Positions 23,341-30,757 of a stretch of 43,666 bases of DNA are shown here, piece by piece. This DNA comes from JBFKQC01 sp041627895 (lineage in GTDB: Bacteria; Pseudomonadota; Alphaproteobacteria; Rhodobacterales; Rhodobacteraceae): NCBI GenBank assembly GCA_041627895.1, contig JBFKQC010000029.1, positions 1 to 43,666 on the forward strand. Direction: 5' to 3'. Position 1 is the stretch's first letter. The number at the start of each line of letters is the position of its first letter. A program made the position numbers and the translations under genes. Under the pieces are notes generated by a model that did no database searches, was not told the origin of the DNA, and saw nothing but the letters and a program-made list of their open reading frames with translations.

Positions 23341-23430
23341 CGAAAGCGGTTCTCCGAAGTCCTCCCACTTGGTCGCTTCGGAACCGGAAGGAGGGGCGGT
23401 GGGCCAAACTCGCCCCTCCTTCTCGTTTCT
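23339..23430 (+). ncRNA. Candidate operator-controlled small RNA or attenuator leader
   Basis: About 90 nt with no sensible reading frame and two stacked stem-loops. Hairpin 1 is GGT..TCCGAAG / CTTCGGAACC (23348-23385), whose 16-base loop exposes CCTCCC, an anti-Shine-Dalgarno-like motif seen in several alphaproteobacterial sRNAs. Hairpin 2 is a 12-bp perfect stem ending in a T-rich stretch (23387-23430), a probable intrinsic terminator. The loop CCTCC can also pair with GGAGG in the terminator arm, so an attenuator for the gene at 23502 is an alternative. Promoter and operator lie just upstream. No known RNA family was recognised. Confidence 0.5.
23387..23422 (+). terminator. Intrinsic terminator of the candidate small RNA
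   Basis: GAAGGAGGGGCG / CGCCCCTCCTTC is a perfect 12-bp stem with a 12-base loop, followed by TCGTTTCT. The T-stretch is interrupted, so efficiency may be partial. No plus-strand protein gene ends upstream, which is why a non-coding transcript is proposed. Confidence 0.6.
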
Positions 23431-23501
23431 CCCCCGATCCCGGATGGCGCAGCGCGGGCCGCTGTGGTTAGCTTCGCGTGCAATCACGGCCGGAGGTCTT
23501 C

Positions 23502-24608
23502 ATGCAGCCGCTCGACGGGCTCGTCGTGCTCGATTTCTCGACGCTTCTTCCGGGGCCGATGGCGTCGCTGATCCTGGCCGAGGCCGGGGCCGAGGTGATC
23601 AAGGTCGAACGCCCCGGGATCGGCGACGAGATGCGGCATTATCCGCCGTTGCAGGGCGGCGCGGGCCTGCCCTTCGCGCTGCTGAACCGCGGCAAGACCA
23701 GTCTGGCGCTGGATCTGAAGGACGCGGCCGACCGGGCGCGGCTGGAGCCGTACCTGGCGCGCGCCGACGTGCTGATCGAGCAGTTCCGGCCCGGGGTGAT
23801 GGCGCGGCTGGGGCTGGGATACGAGGCGCTTGCGGCGCGGTATCCGGGGCTGGTCTACTGCTCGGTCACCGGCTACGGGCAGGACGGGCCGAAGGCGCAG
23901 GTTGCCGGGCACGATCTGAACTACATCGCGGATACCGGGCTGCTGGCCCTGTCGATGGGGCCGGCGGCGGCGCCGGTCGTGCCGCCTGCGCTGATCGCCG
24001 ACATCGCGGGCGGGGCCTATCCGGCGGTGATGAACATCCTTCTGGCGCTTGAGGCGCGGCGCCGGACCGGGCGCGGCGCGCATCTGGACGTGTCGATGAC
24101 CGACAACCTGTTTCCGCTGGCGTGGTGGGCGCTGGCGGACCATGCCGCCACGGGCCGCGCGCCCGGCAACGGCGCGGCGCTGCTGAATGGCGGCACGGCG
24201 CGGTACCGGCTGTATCCGACGGCCGACGGCCGGATCGTCGCGGCGGCGCCGATCGAAGAGCGGTTCTGGCGGAACTTCTGCGCCGCGATCGGGCTGGCGG
24301 ACGAATTCCGCGACGATGCGCGGAACCCGGCGGCGACGCTGGCGGCGGTGGCCGGGATCATCGCCGCGGAACCGGCAGCGCATTGGCACGAGGTCCTTGC
24401 CGGCGTCGATTGCTGCTGCACGCTGGTCTGCGACCTGGACGCGGCGCTGGCCGATCCGCATTTCCGGGCGCGCGGCGTGCTGGCGCGCCGGACCGCGCTG
24501 CCCGGCGGCGGCGAGACCACCGCCTTGCCGGTGCCGGTGGACGCGGCGTTCCGCGGCGATCCGGGGGTGGCGGCCGCCGCGCCTGGGTTGGGCGAGGCAG
24601 GCAAATAG
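23502..24608 (+). CDS. Class III CoA-transferase / alpha-methylacyl-CoA racemase-like protein
   Basis: A 368-residue CaiB/BaiF superfamily protein. The N-terminus LDGLVVLDFSTLLPGPMASLILAEAGAEVIKVE is typical. The stretch GYGQDGPKAQVAGHDLNYIA carries the catalytic Asp138 and closely resembles alpha-methylacyl-CoA racemase, where His and Asp act as the acid/base pair. It either racemises 2-methylacyl-CoA or moves CoA between acids. The start at 23502 follows GGAGGTCTTC; an upstream in-frame start lacks a ribosome site. It is a single plus-strand gene downstream of the small-RNA region, so read-through of that terminator could contribute to its expression. Confidence 0.85.
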   Translation: MQPLDGLVVLDFSTLLPGPMASLILAEAGAEVIKVERPGIGDEMRHYPPLQGGAGLPFALLNRGKTSLALDLKDAADRARLEPYLARADVLIEQFRPGVMARLGLGYEALAARYPGLVYCSVTGYGQDGPKAQVAGHDLNYIADTGLLALSMGPAAAPVVPPALIADIAGGAYPAVMNILLALEARRRTGRGAHLDVSMTDNLFPLAWWALADHAATGRAPGNGAALLNGGTARYRLYPTADGRIVAAAPIEERFWRNFCAAIGLADEFRDDARNPAATLAAVAGIIAAEPAAHWHEVLAGVDCCCTLVCDLDAALADPHFRARGVLARRTALPGGGETTALPVPVDAAFRGDPGVAAAAPGLGEAGK

Positions 24609-24652
24609 CGGGTGACTTGGGCCGGGGGGCCGGGTATGTCTCGGCCCGGCGC

Positions 24653-24729
24653 GGCCCCGTAGCTCAGCAGGATAGAGCAACCGCCTCCTAAGCGGTAGGT
24701 CACAGGTTCGAATCCTGTCGGGGCCGCCA
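24653..24729 (+). tRNA. tRNA-Arg (anticodon CCT)
   Basis: The 77-nt cloverleaf has acceptor GGCCCCG pairing with CGGGGCC, the D-arm AGCTCAGCAGGATAGAGC, the anticodon stem ACCGC/GCGGT around loop CTCCTAA (anticodon CCT at 24687-24689), the T-arm with GTTCGAATC and an encoded CCA. It reads AGG codons. No integrase or duplicated 3' end was seen nearby. Confidence 0.97.
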
Positions 24730-24995
24730 GGGCCGATCGGCAATCCTGATCCGACTGCGCCGGGCATGGGCGACCGGATGCCTGGCGGTGTCTGCCGCGG
24801 TCGAGGCGCGGCGATCCCGAAGACGAGGGAAGCTATCGAGAGACCGGCCGACCGGATCCGCCGTTTGCACCACCAACGGGCTGCCGGCTGAACCGAAACA
24901 GAACCCCAGCCGCGGCCCTCGTTACGATATGGCACGCCGCCGCGGTCAAACCCGGTCGTCGGGCAACTCGCGGCGCACAGGTCCCGCCGGCGGGC

Positions 24996-25556
24996 TCAGA
25001 CGACCGTCACCACGCTGCCGACCGGCACCCGCTCGTACAGATCCTCGACGTGTTCGTTCAGCATCCGGATGCAGCCGTTCGATACCGAGCGTCCGATCGA
25101 GCTTGGGTCCGTGGTGCCGTGGATGCGGTAATAGGTGTCGCGGCCATCCTGGTAGAGATACAGCGCGCGGGCGCCCAGCGGATTGTTCGGCCCGCCCGGA
25201 ACCCCGCCGGCAAATCGCGCGTATTTCTGCGGCTCGCGGCGGATCATGCTGTTGGTGGGCCGCCACCAGGGCCATTTGGCCTTGCGCGCGATCACCGCGG
25301 TGCCCTTGAACGAAAGCCCTGCCTTGCCGACGCCGACGCCGTAGCGCATGGCCTTTCCGCGCTCCAGCACCAGATAGAGGTAGTGCTGGCGGGGCACGAC
25401 AAGGATGTGCCCCGGTGCCAGTTGTTCCCGCACGCTCACGATCCTTGGCTGCAGTCTTTCGTCCAGGACGAAGGTCTTGGTTGCATGCGCCCGGACCACA
25501 CTCGGTGCCGCCAGGAATGCCGCGCCGGCCACCAGAAATTCCCGCCTGTTCTTCAT
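24996..25556 (-). CDS. Tat-exported L,D-transpeptidase (YkuD domain)
   Basis: A 186-residue cell-wall enzyme. The N-terminus MKNRREFLVAGAAFLAAPSVV is a twin-arginine signal (RREFL). The YkuD domain spans about 50-186 with catalytic His146 (RIHGTTDP) and Cys162 in SVSNGCIRM. L,D-transpeptidases form 3-3 peptidoglycan cross-links or attach proteins to the wall. ATG 25556 has a GGGAG site; a GTG nine bases upstream is an alternative. It probably shares a minus-strand transcript with the small secreted or anchored protein 60 bp upstream. The stretch 24730-24995 after its stop codon, up to the tRNA, shows no gene. Confidence 0.9.
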   Translation of the reverse strand: MKNRREFLVAGAAFLAAPSVVRAHATKTFVLDERLQPRIVSVREQLAPGHILVVPRQHYLYLVLERGKAMRYGVGVGKAGLSFKGTAVIARKAKWPWWRPTNSMIRREPQKYARFAGGVPGGPNNPLGARALYLYQDGRDTYYRIHGTTDPSSIGRSVSNGCIRMLNEHVEDLYERVPVGSVVTVV

Positions 25557-25616
25557 GTCACTCACTCCCGATCACAATTTTCGGACATGCCTGCGGCATC
25601 TCCATTCCGACGAGGA

Positions 25617-25934
25617 TCAGGCGCGGGGTGGGGGGGCTTCCGCCTCGGGCCAGGCGCTTTCGACGATCGGTGCCGACCGGGGCAGTACGGATGCCCTTTC
25701 GCCCGCGATCGCCGCTGGTCCGACATGCTCGGGCGCGATCGCCGAGCCGCATTCGAGGATCTCGGAATTGCCGTCCCAGTGCTGGGCGGCGGCGTCGGGC
25801 GTCTGCGCGGTCTGGGGTCGCTCGGTCAGCGCCTCGGCCATGCCTGACGCGCCGGTCGCGTGCGGATGCGACAGGGACCAGCCGGCCGCGATCAGCGCGG
25901 CCGCGAACATCAAGGCGAGCAAGACCCGTTCCAT
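25617..25934 (-). CDS. Small hypothetical protein with N-terminal signal/anchor
   Basis: A 105-residue protein with a hydrophobic N-terminus (MERVLLALMFAAALIAAGW) and a low-complexity, Ala/Pro-rich acidic remainder ending in PPPRA. No domain was recognised. The frame stays open upstream to 26210, but that part is basic and not protein-like, so the start at 25934 is chosen for its signal-like sequence, although no clear ribosome site precedes it. It lies 60 bp before the L,D-transpeptidase on the same strand and may be a periplasmic or membrane accessory. It could also be non-coding. Confidence 0.45.
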   Translation of the reverse strand: MERVLLALMFAAALIAAGWSLSHPHATGASGMAEALTERPQTAQTPDAAAQHWDGNSEILECGSAIAPEHVGPAAIAGERASVLPRSAPIVESAWPEAEAPPPRA

Positions 25935-26377
25935 GCCGGAACCGTACAACGACTCGCCCGAGGGGTACGCTAACGACGCCAGGAGGCGGGGCATTGCGGA
26001 AGATGGCGTGGCGTCGGCGCAACATTTGTTAACGCCGGGGCCTGTCTCGCAGCCGAGCTTGCCGGCCCTGCGGGGGCGACGGGACAGGCGGGTCATGTCG
26101 CAATCGAATTGCGGGCAGAGACATGTTGCCGGCCGGTCGATCGCGTGACGCGGAAGGCGGACGAATGCCGGACGCACCGGCGTTTCGGGGGGGTGCCCGT
26201 GTGCCGGCATCTGCGCCCAGGGTCAGGGCGCCGCGATTCGCAACAGGGAGATCAGCGTGAAATCCATCTAAAATAGCGCTTTATGTCAAATTTGATTTTT
26301 AATTGAAGTTTGGCTAACTTGCCGCGAAGACCGGCGTATCCGCATCCGCCGGCGCCCGTCTTTCCGGAGCCTCGCCC
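25935..26377. other. 443-bp intergenic region
   Basis: No convincing gene was seen. The right end (about 26260-26330) becomes strongly AT-rich and should hold the hydantoinase promoter and the TTTGATTT-type site. The left part probably holds the promoter of the minus-strand small protein gene. Confidence 0.6.
26286..26307. promoter_or_regulatory. Candidate GntR operator (site A) before the hydantoinase gene
   Basis: TCAAATTTGA (26286-26295) is a perfect palindrome overlapping TTTGATTTTTAATTGAA (26291-26307), which matches the palindrome at 27805 at 13 of 17 positions. It lies 70-90 bp before the hydantoinase start in an AT-rich island. The GntR protein encoded at 29115-29849 is the proposed binder. 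Confidence 0.5.
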
Positions 26378-27781
26378 ATGCCAGAATTCGATCTCGTCGT
26401 CCGCGGTGGAACACTCGTGACGGCCTCGGACCGGTACCGCGCCGATCTCGGCATCCGGGACGGGCGCATCGCGCAGATCGGCGCCGATCTGTCCGCCGCG
26501 GCAGAGATGCTCGACGCCTCCGGCATGCTGGTCTTGCCGGGCGGGGTGGACGCGCATGTTCACCTGTCGCAGCCGACCAGCGACGGAACCGTCATGGCCG
26601 ACGACTTCGACACCGGAACCCGGGCGGCGGCGGCGGGCGGAACCACGACCGTTCTGCCCTTCGCGTTGCAGGAGAAGGGCAAGTCGCTGCGCCAGGCGGT
26701 GCTGGACTACCACGAAAAGGCGCGCGGCAACTGCCACGTGGACGTCGCGTTTCACCTGATCGTCTCGGACCCGACGCCGCAGGTCCTGGGCCAGGAGCTG
26801 CCGGCGCTGATCCGCGACGGCTATACCTCGTTCAAGGTCTTCATGACCTATGACGACCTGATGCTGACCGATGCCGAACTGCTGGACGTGTTCGACGTGG
26901 CGCGGCGCGAAGAGGCGCTGGTGATGGTCCATGCCGAGGGGCACGACGCGATCCGGCACATGACCCGCAAGCTCGAACAGGCCGGCAAGACCCAGCCCTA
27001 CTTTCACGCCATCGCGCATTCCGAGATCGCCGAGCGCGAGGCGACCCATCGCGCCATCAGCCACGCCCAGCTTGTCGACGTGCCGATCGTGATCGTCCAC
27101 GTCTCGGGGCGCGAGCCGATGGAGCAGATCCAGTGGGCCCGCGGGCGCGGGCTGACGGTTCATGCCGAGACCTGCCCGCAATACATCGCGTTGACCCGCG
27201 ACGACCTGAAGGGGTTGAACATGGATTTCGAGGGCGCCAAGTACGTCTGCTCGCCGCCGCCGCGCGACACGGCGACGCAACAGGCGATCTGGGAGGGGCT
27301 GCGCGACGGGACCTTCGACATCTTCTCGTCCGATCACGCCCCGTTCCGGTATCGGGGCGAGGCCGGAACCGGCAAGGACAATCCGCGCGCGCGCACCTCG
27401 TTCAAGTGGGTGCCGAACGGCATTCCCGGCATCGAGACGCGGCTGGCGATCCTGTTCTCCGAGGGCGTGTCCAAGGGCCGGATATCGCTCGAGCGCTTCG
27501 TCGCCCTGACCGCGACGACCCCGGCACGGCTGTACGGCCTTTACCCGCGCAAGGGCTCGCTGGTGGTCGGGGCCGACGCCGATCTGGCGATCTGGGACCC
27601 AACCGCAGAGCGCACGATCACGCAGGCCGATCTGCATCACGGATCGGACTATACCCCCTATGAGGGCATGCGCGTGACCGGCTGGCCAAGGACCGTCGTG
27701 CTTCGCGGCAAGGTACTGGTCCTGGACGGCGAGGTTGACGGGCAGGCGAGGCGCGGGGAGTACCTGGATCGGAAAATATAG
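26378..27781 (+). CDS. D-hydantoinase / dihydropyrimidinase-family cyclic amidohydrolase
   Basis: A 467-residue amidohydrolase. All binuclear metal ligands are present: His60 and His62 (DAHVHL), the carbamylated Lys153 (SFKVFMTY), His185 (VHAEG), His241 (VHVSG) and Asp319 (SSDHAPF). It hydrolyses a cyclic amide bond in dihydropyrimidines, hydantoins or imides to the open-chain carbamoyl or amide acid. Usual pyrimidine partners (PydA, PydX, beta-ureidopropionase) are absent. Instead there are an aminotransferase, an amidase, an AMDase-like enzyme and a TRAP system, so the natural ring substrate is open. It is first in its unit behind site A; the next gene starts 93 bp later with its own palindrome. 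Confidence 0.9.
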   Translation: MPEFDLVVRGGTLVTASDRYRADLGIRDGRIAQIGADLSAAAEMLDASGMLVLPGGVDAHVHLSQPTSDGTVMADDFDTGTRAAAAGGTTTVLPFALQEKGKSLRQAVLDYHEKARGNCHVDVAFHLIVSDPTPQVLGQELPALIRDGYTSFKVFMTYDDLMLTDAELLDVFDVARREEALVMVHAEGHDAIRHMTRKLEQAGKTQPYFHAIAHSEIAEREATHRAISHAQLVDVPIVIVHVSGREPMEQIQWARGRGLTVHAETCPQYIALTRDDLKGLNMDFEGAKYVCSPPPRDTATQQAIWEGLRDGTFDIFSSDHAPFRYRGEAGTGKDNPRARTSFKWVPNGIPGIETRLAILFSEGVSKGRISLERFVALTATTPARLYGLYPRKGSLVVGADADLAIWDPTAERTITQADLHHGSDYTPYEGMRVTGWPRTVVLRGKVLVLDGEVDGQARRGEYLDRKI

Positions 27782-27804
27782 ATAATACAGTTAATTATAA
27801 TGAA

Positions 27805-27821
27805 TTTGATTTAAAATCAAA
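27805..27821. promoter_or_regulatory. Candidate GntR operator (site B), perfect palindrome
   Basis: TTTGATTT-A-AAATCAAA is a perfect 17-bp palindrome in the 93-bp gap between the hydantoinase and aminotransferase genes. The half-site TTTGATTT recurs at sites A and D. It suggests separate control of the aminotransferase by the GntR regulator. Confidence 0.6.
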
Positions 27822-27874
27822 ACTCCGCTAGGCTGTTGCCCAACCACTGAAACCGATTCTGGAGACCCGACGAC

Positions 27875-29068
27875 ATGCGCAAGCCCGGACGCCATTTCCT
27901 GCAGATTCCCGGCCCCAGCACGGTGCCCGACCGGGTGCTGCGCGCCATCGACAACCCGACGATGGACCACCGCAGCCCCGAATTCGGCGAGCTCGGGCTG
28001 CGTGCGCTCGACGCGCTGAAATCGGTCTTCGGCACGTCCGGCGACGTGATCATCTATCCCGCCTCGGGCACCGGCGCCTGGGAGGCCGCGCTGGTGAACG
28101 CGCTGTCGCCGGGCTACCGGGTGCTGATGTGCGAGACCGGCCATTTCGCGTGGCTCTGGCAGCGGCTGGCGCGGCGGCTGGGGCTGGAGCCGGAGATCAT
28201 CGAGACCGACTGGCGGCAGGCGGCCGATGCCGGGGCCATCGAGGCGCGGCTGAGGGCGGACACCGCCGCCGAGATCAGGGCGGTCTGCGTGGTGCACAAC
28301 GAAACCTCCACGGGGTGCACTTCGGACATCGCCGCGGTGCGCGCCGCGATCGACGCGGCGGGGCATCCGGCGCTGCTGATGGTCGACACGATTTCCTCGC
28401 TCGGCTCGGTCGAATACCGGCACGACGACTGGGGCGTCGACGTCACCATCGGCGGCTCGCAGAAGGGCCTGATGCTGCCCCCCGGCCTCAGCTTCAACGT
28501 GGTCAGCGCCAGGGCCAGGGCCGCGTCGGACGGCGCGGGCCTGCCGCGCTCGTTCTGGGACTGGGGCGAAATGATCGCGGCGAACCGGACGGGGTATTTC
28601 CCCTACACGCCGGCGACGAACATGCTGTACGGGCTGGTCGAGGCGGTCGCCATGCTGCACGAAGAGGGCCTGCCGGCCGTGTTCGCGCGCCATGCCCGGC
28701 ACGGCCGGGCGACGCGCCTGGCGGTCGAGGCCTGGGGACTCGAAGTCCTGTGCCGGGTGCCCGAACATCATTCGCCGGTACTGACCGCGGTGCTGATGCC
28801 CGACGGCCATTCCGCCGACGCGCTGCGCCGCGTGATCCACACCGAGCTGAACATGTCGCTCGGCAACGGGCTGGGACGGCTGCAGGACAAGGTGTTCCGG
28901 ATCGGACACCTGGGCGATTTCAACGACCTGATGCTGCTGGGCACCCTCTCGGGTATCGAGATCGGGCTGGCGCGCGCCGGCGTCCCGCACCGGAAGGGCG
29001 GCGTGCAGGCCGCGATCGACTTGCTCGCTGCGGGCGGCGCAGCGCGTGGCGCGGACCGCGCGGCGTAA
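27875..29068 (+). CDS. Class V aminotransferase, serine/aspartate/ureidoglycine-glyoxylate type
   Basis: A 397-residue PLP enzyme of the AGXT/SgaA family. Landmarks: IPGPSTVPDRVLRAI near the start, SGTGAWEAA around 64-72, HNETSTG at 141-147 and the PLP lysine Lys197 in TIGGSQKGLMLPPG. Relatives transfer amino groups to glyoxylate from serine (SgaA), aspartate (BhcA) or ureidoglycine (PucG). Purine catabolic genes 10 kb away make glyoxylate plausible, and the partners of the beta-hydroxyaspartate cycle are missing. It is monocistronic, between palindromic site B and a strong terminator. Confidence 0.85.
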   Translation: MRKPGRHFLQIPGPSTVPDRVLRAIDNPTMDHRSPEFGELGLRALDALKSVFGTSGDVIIYPASGTGAWEAALVNALSPGYRVLMCETGHFAWLWQRLARRLGLEPEIIETDWRQAADAGAIEARLRADTAAEIRAVCVVHNETSTGCTSDIAAVRAAIDAAGHPALLMVDTISSLGSVEYRHDDWGVDVTIGGSQKGLMLPPGLSFNVVSARARAASDGAGLPRSFWDWGEMIAANRTGYFPYTPATNMLYGLVEAVAMLHEEGLPAVFARHARHGRATRLAVEAWGLEVLCRVPEHHSPVLTAVLMPDGHSADALRRVIHTELNMSLGNGLGRLQDKVFRIGHLGDFNDLMLLGTLSGIEIGLARAGVPHRKGGVQAAIDLLAAGGAARGADRAA

Positions 29069-29086
29069 CGAGTTCCTCCCGAAGAC

Positions 29087-29113
29087 CTGGCCGGGCCCTG
29101 CGCCCGGCCTTTT
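29087..29113 (+). terminator. Rho-independent terminator of the aminotransferase gene
   Basis: GGCCGGGC-CCTGC-GCCCGGCC followed by six T residues (29108-29113) is a textbook intrinsic terminator. It lies 18 bases after the aminotransferase stop and abuts the 3' end of the convergent GntR gene. Confidence 0.92.
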
Positions 29114-29114
29114 T

Positions 29115-29849
29115 TCATTCCGCGGCGGTGGCGTCGGCGCCCTTCTTCCACAGCGCGACCAGGCGGCAGGTCTCGTTTCCGGCGCGCTCCAGATGGGCCT
29201 GCCAGACATCGTGCGCCGCGCGCGCATCGCGGCGCCGCAGCGCCTCCATCATCCGCTCGTGGTCCGCCATCGACTTGTTGCGATGCTCGGGCGTGGCGAC
29301 GGACAGGAACCGCGCCCGTTCGACGTGGAATGACAGGATCGTGCGCACGCGCTTCAGGTCCGGGTTCTGCGCGGCGTCGACCACAAGGTCGTGAATCTTG
29401 CGGTTCAGGTCGAAATAGGCCGGCAGGTCGCCGGCCTCGTGGCGGCCGGCCATCTCGGCGTGCAGGTCTTCCAGCGCGGCCATCTCGTCGTCGGTGATCC
29501 GCGTTGCCGCAAGCTCTGCCGCCAGCGCCTCGAGCCGCGAGACCACTTCGAACACCGTGCGCGTGCCTTCGACGGTGATATCCGACACCCGCGCGCCGCG
29601 GTTCGTCTTCAGCGCGACCAGGTTTTCCTTGTCGAGCACCTTCAGCGCCTCGCGCATCGGCGTCAGCGAGACGTCGAGTTCCTCGGCAAGTTCCGAGACC
29701 CTGATCTTTTCGCCCGGCGCCAGGTCGCCCGAGATGATCATGGCGCGGATTTCCTCGGCCACCTGCTCGTGCAGCGGCACCCGGCTGATGGCAACCTTGC
29801 CCCGGCGGTCGACCCGGCGGCGCGGGTGGTCCGATCTGCGTGTTCTCAT
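29115..29849 (-). CDS. GntR-family (FadR/FCD) transcriptional regulator
   Basis: A 244-residue regulator. The winged helix spans about 22-90 (PLHEQVAEEIRAMIISGDLAPGEKIRVSELAEEL, then SLTPMREALKVL), and the all-helical FCD ligand domain about 95-235. The metal-type ligands expected in many FCD domains include His in the segment LNRKIHDLVV. The N-terminus is Arg-rich. It is divergent from the hydratase gene and lies between the other catabolic units. The recurring TTTGATTT motif at 26291, 27805 and 29950 makes it the likely local repressor of the hydantoinase, aminotransferase and hydratase units and of itself. Confidence 0.9.
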   Translation of the reverse strand: MRTRRSDHPRRRVDRRGKVAISRVPLHEQVAEEIRAMIISGDLAPGEKIRVSELAEELDVSLTPMREALKVLDKENLVALKTNRGARVSDITVEGTRTVFEVVSRLEALAAELAATRITDDEMAALEDLHAEMAGRHEAGDLPAYFDLNRKIHDLVVDAAQNPDLKRVRTILSFHVERARFLSVATPEHRNKSMADHERMMEALRRRDARAAHDVWQAHLERAGNETCRLVALWKKGADATAAE

Positions 29850-29940
29850 GCGGCGTTACTCCGGCGGTCGCGAGGCGAATACTTGCATTCGTTCAACTTG
29901 TCACCTTTCTAGGCGATGCCGCTTGTGATCGAAACCGCCT

Positions 29941-29957
29941 ATCGATATGAAATCAAA
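29941..29957. promoter_or_regulatory. Candidate GntR operator (site D) in the gntR/hydratase divergent promoter
   Basis: ATCGATATGAAATCAAA matches site B at 13 of 17 positions and keeps the full AAATCAAA half. It lies 33 bp before the hydratase start and about 92 bp from the gntR start, suiting dual control. Confidence 0.5.
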
Positions 29958-29989
29958 CATAGTCTATCCATCTGAAAGAAAACAAGATC

Positions 29990-30757
29990 ATGGCAGGAAG
30001 TTCTGAGGACGACGCAGTTTCAGCCGTGATATCCGGACTGCTCGGGGCGCGGCGCACCGGCAAGCCGTTCAGCGCCGGTGTCCTGCAGGGGGCAGGGCTT
30101 TCGACCGAACAGGCGTACCGCGTTCAGGCCGGGGTCGCGCGCCGGTTCGGCCCAGTCGGCGGCTTCAAGGTTGCCAACAAGCCCGATGCGCCGCGGATCA
30201 TGGCGCCGATCTTCGCGGGTGACATCGGGGAGTCGCCCGCCCGCATCGACGTGCCCGCGGGCGAGCCCGTCGGCATCGAGCTGGAGGTCGGCTTTCGGGT
30301 CGAGGCGCCGTTGCCGCCGCTTGATCTTGCCGGGCGTCGGGCGGCAGTCGCGAAGTGCCTTTCCGCCGTCGCCGCGATCGAGATCGTGCGCACCCGCCTG
30401 GCGGACCCGGCGTCGCCCGCGATGAAGCTCGCCGACAACCAGATCAACGGCGGGCTGGTGCTGGGCGCGCCGGTCAGGGACTGGCAGGCATTGCCGGTGG
30501 GGCAGGTCGAGGCATTCCTGAGCCTCGGGGCCGACGTGGTTCTGGACGGCAAGGCCGCGGTGCCGGGCGGCGATGCCTTCGACAACTTCCTTGTGCTCGA
30601 AGCGATGGTCGGCACGCATTGCGGCGGGTTGCAGCCCGGTCAGGTCGTGATCACCGGCTCGCTGAACGGGCTGCCCTATGTCAGCGCGGATATCGCCGTG
30701 CGCGGCAGGGTCGCGGGGCTGGGCGCGGTGTCAGTCGAGCTGTGCCGGATCGGCTGA
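29990..30757 (+). CDS. 2-keto-4-pentenoate hydratase (MhpD)-family protein
   Basis: A 255-residue FAH-superfamily enzyme of the hydratase/4-oxalocrotonate decarboxylase group. Metal and substrate landmarks are VGIELEVGFRVE (Glu-x-Glu near 93), the ADNQINGGLVLG segment near 145 and a C-terminal GQVVITGSLNGLPYV. It would hydrate or decarboxylate a small unsaturated 2-oxoacid. There is no aromatic meta-cleavage gene nearby, so it probably serves the unknown pathway of this cluster. Its 3' end overlaps the convergent amidase gene by 27 bp. The ribosome site is weak. Confidence 0.82.
   Translation: MAGSSEDDAVSAVISGLLGARRTGKPFSAGVLQGAGLSTEQAYRVQAGVARRFGPVGGFKVANKPDAPRIMAPIFAGDIGESPARIDVPAGEPVGIELEVGFRVEAPLPPLDLAGRRAAVAKCLSAVAAIEIVRTRLADPASPAMKLADNQINGGLVLGAPVRDWQALPVGQVEAFLSLGADVVLDGKAAVPGGDAFDNFLVLEAMVGTHCGGLQPGQVVITGSLNGLPYVSADIAVRGRVAGLGAVSVELCRIG

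Noticed and set aside
24653..24729. tRNA-Arg as the edge of an integrated element
   Set aside because: No integrase, no direct repeat of the tRNA 3' end and no composition break were noticed within the window.
25935..26210. Upstream extension of the small protein gene to 26210
   Set aside because: The added 92 residues are Arg/Pro/Cys-rich and unlike a protein domain, and they would bury the signal-like N-terminus at 25934.
27805..27821. Reading of the TTTGATTTAAAATCAAA palindrome as an FNR box
   Set aside because: FNR boxes need TTGAT-N4-ATCAA. Here the spacer is five bases, so I prefer a GntR-type operator.
27875..29068. Aminotransferase as BhcA of the beta-hydroxyaspartate cycle
   Set aside because: The partner genes bhcB, bhcC, bhcD and the IclR-type bhcR are absent around it, so only a general glyoxylate-aminotransferase-type call is made.
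30731..30757. 27-bp convergent overlap of hydratase and amidase genes as a regulatory antisense system
   Set aside because: Short tail-to-tail overlaps are common in compact genomes, and nothing else points to regulation.
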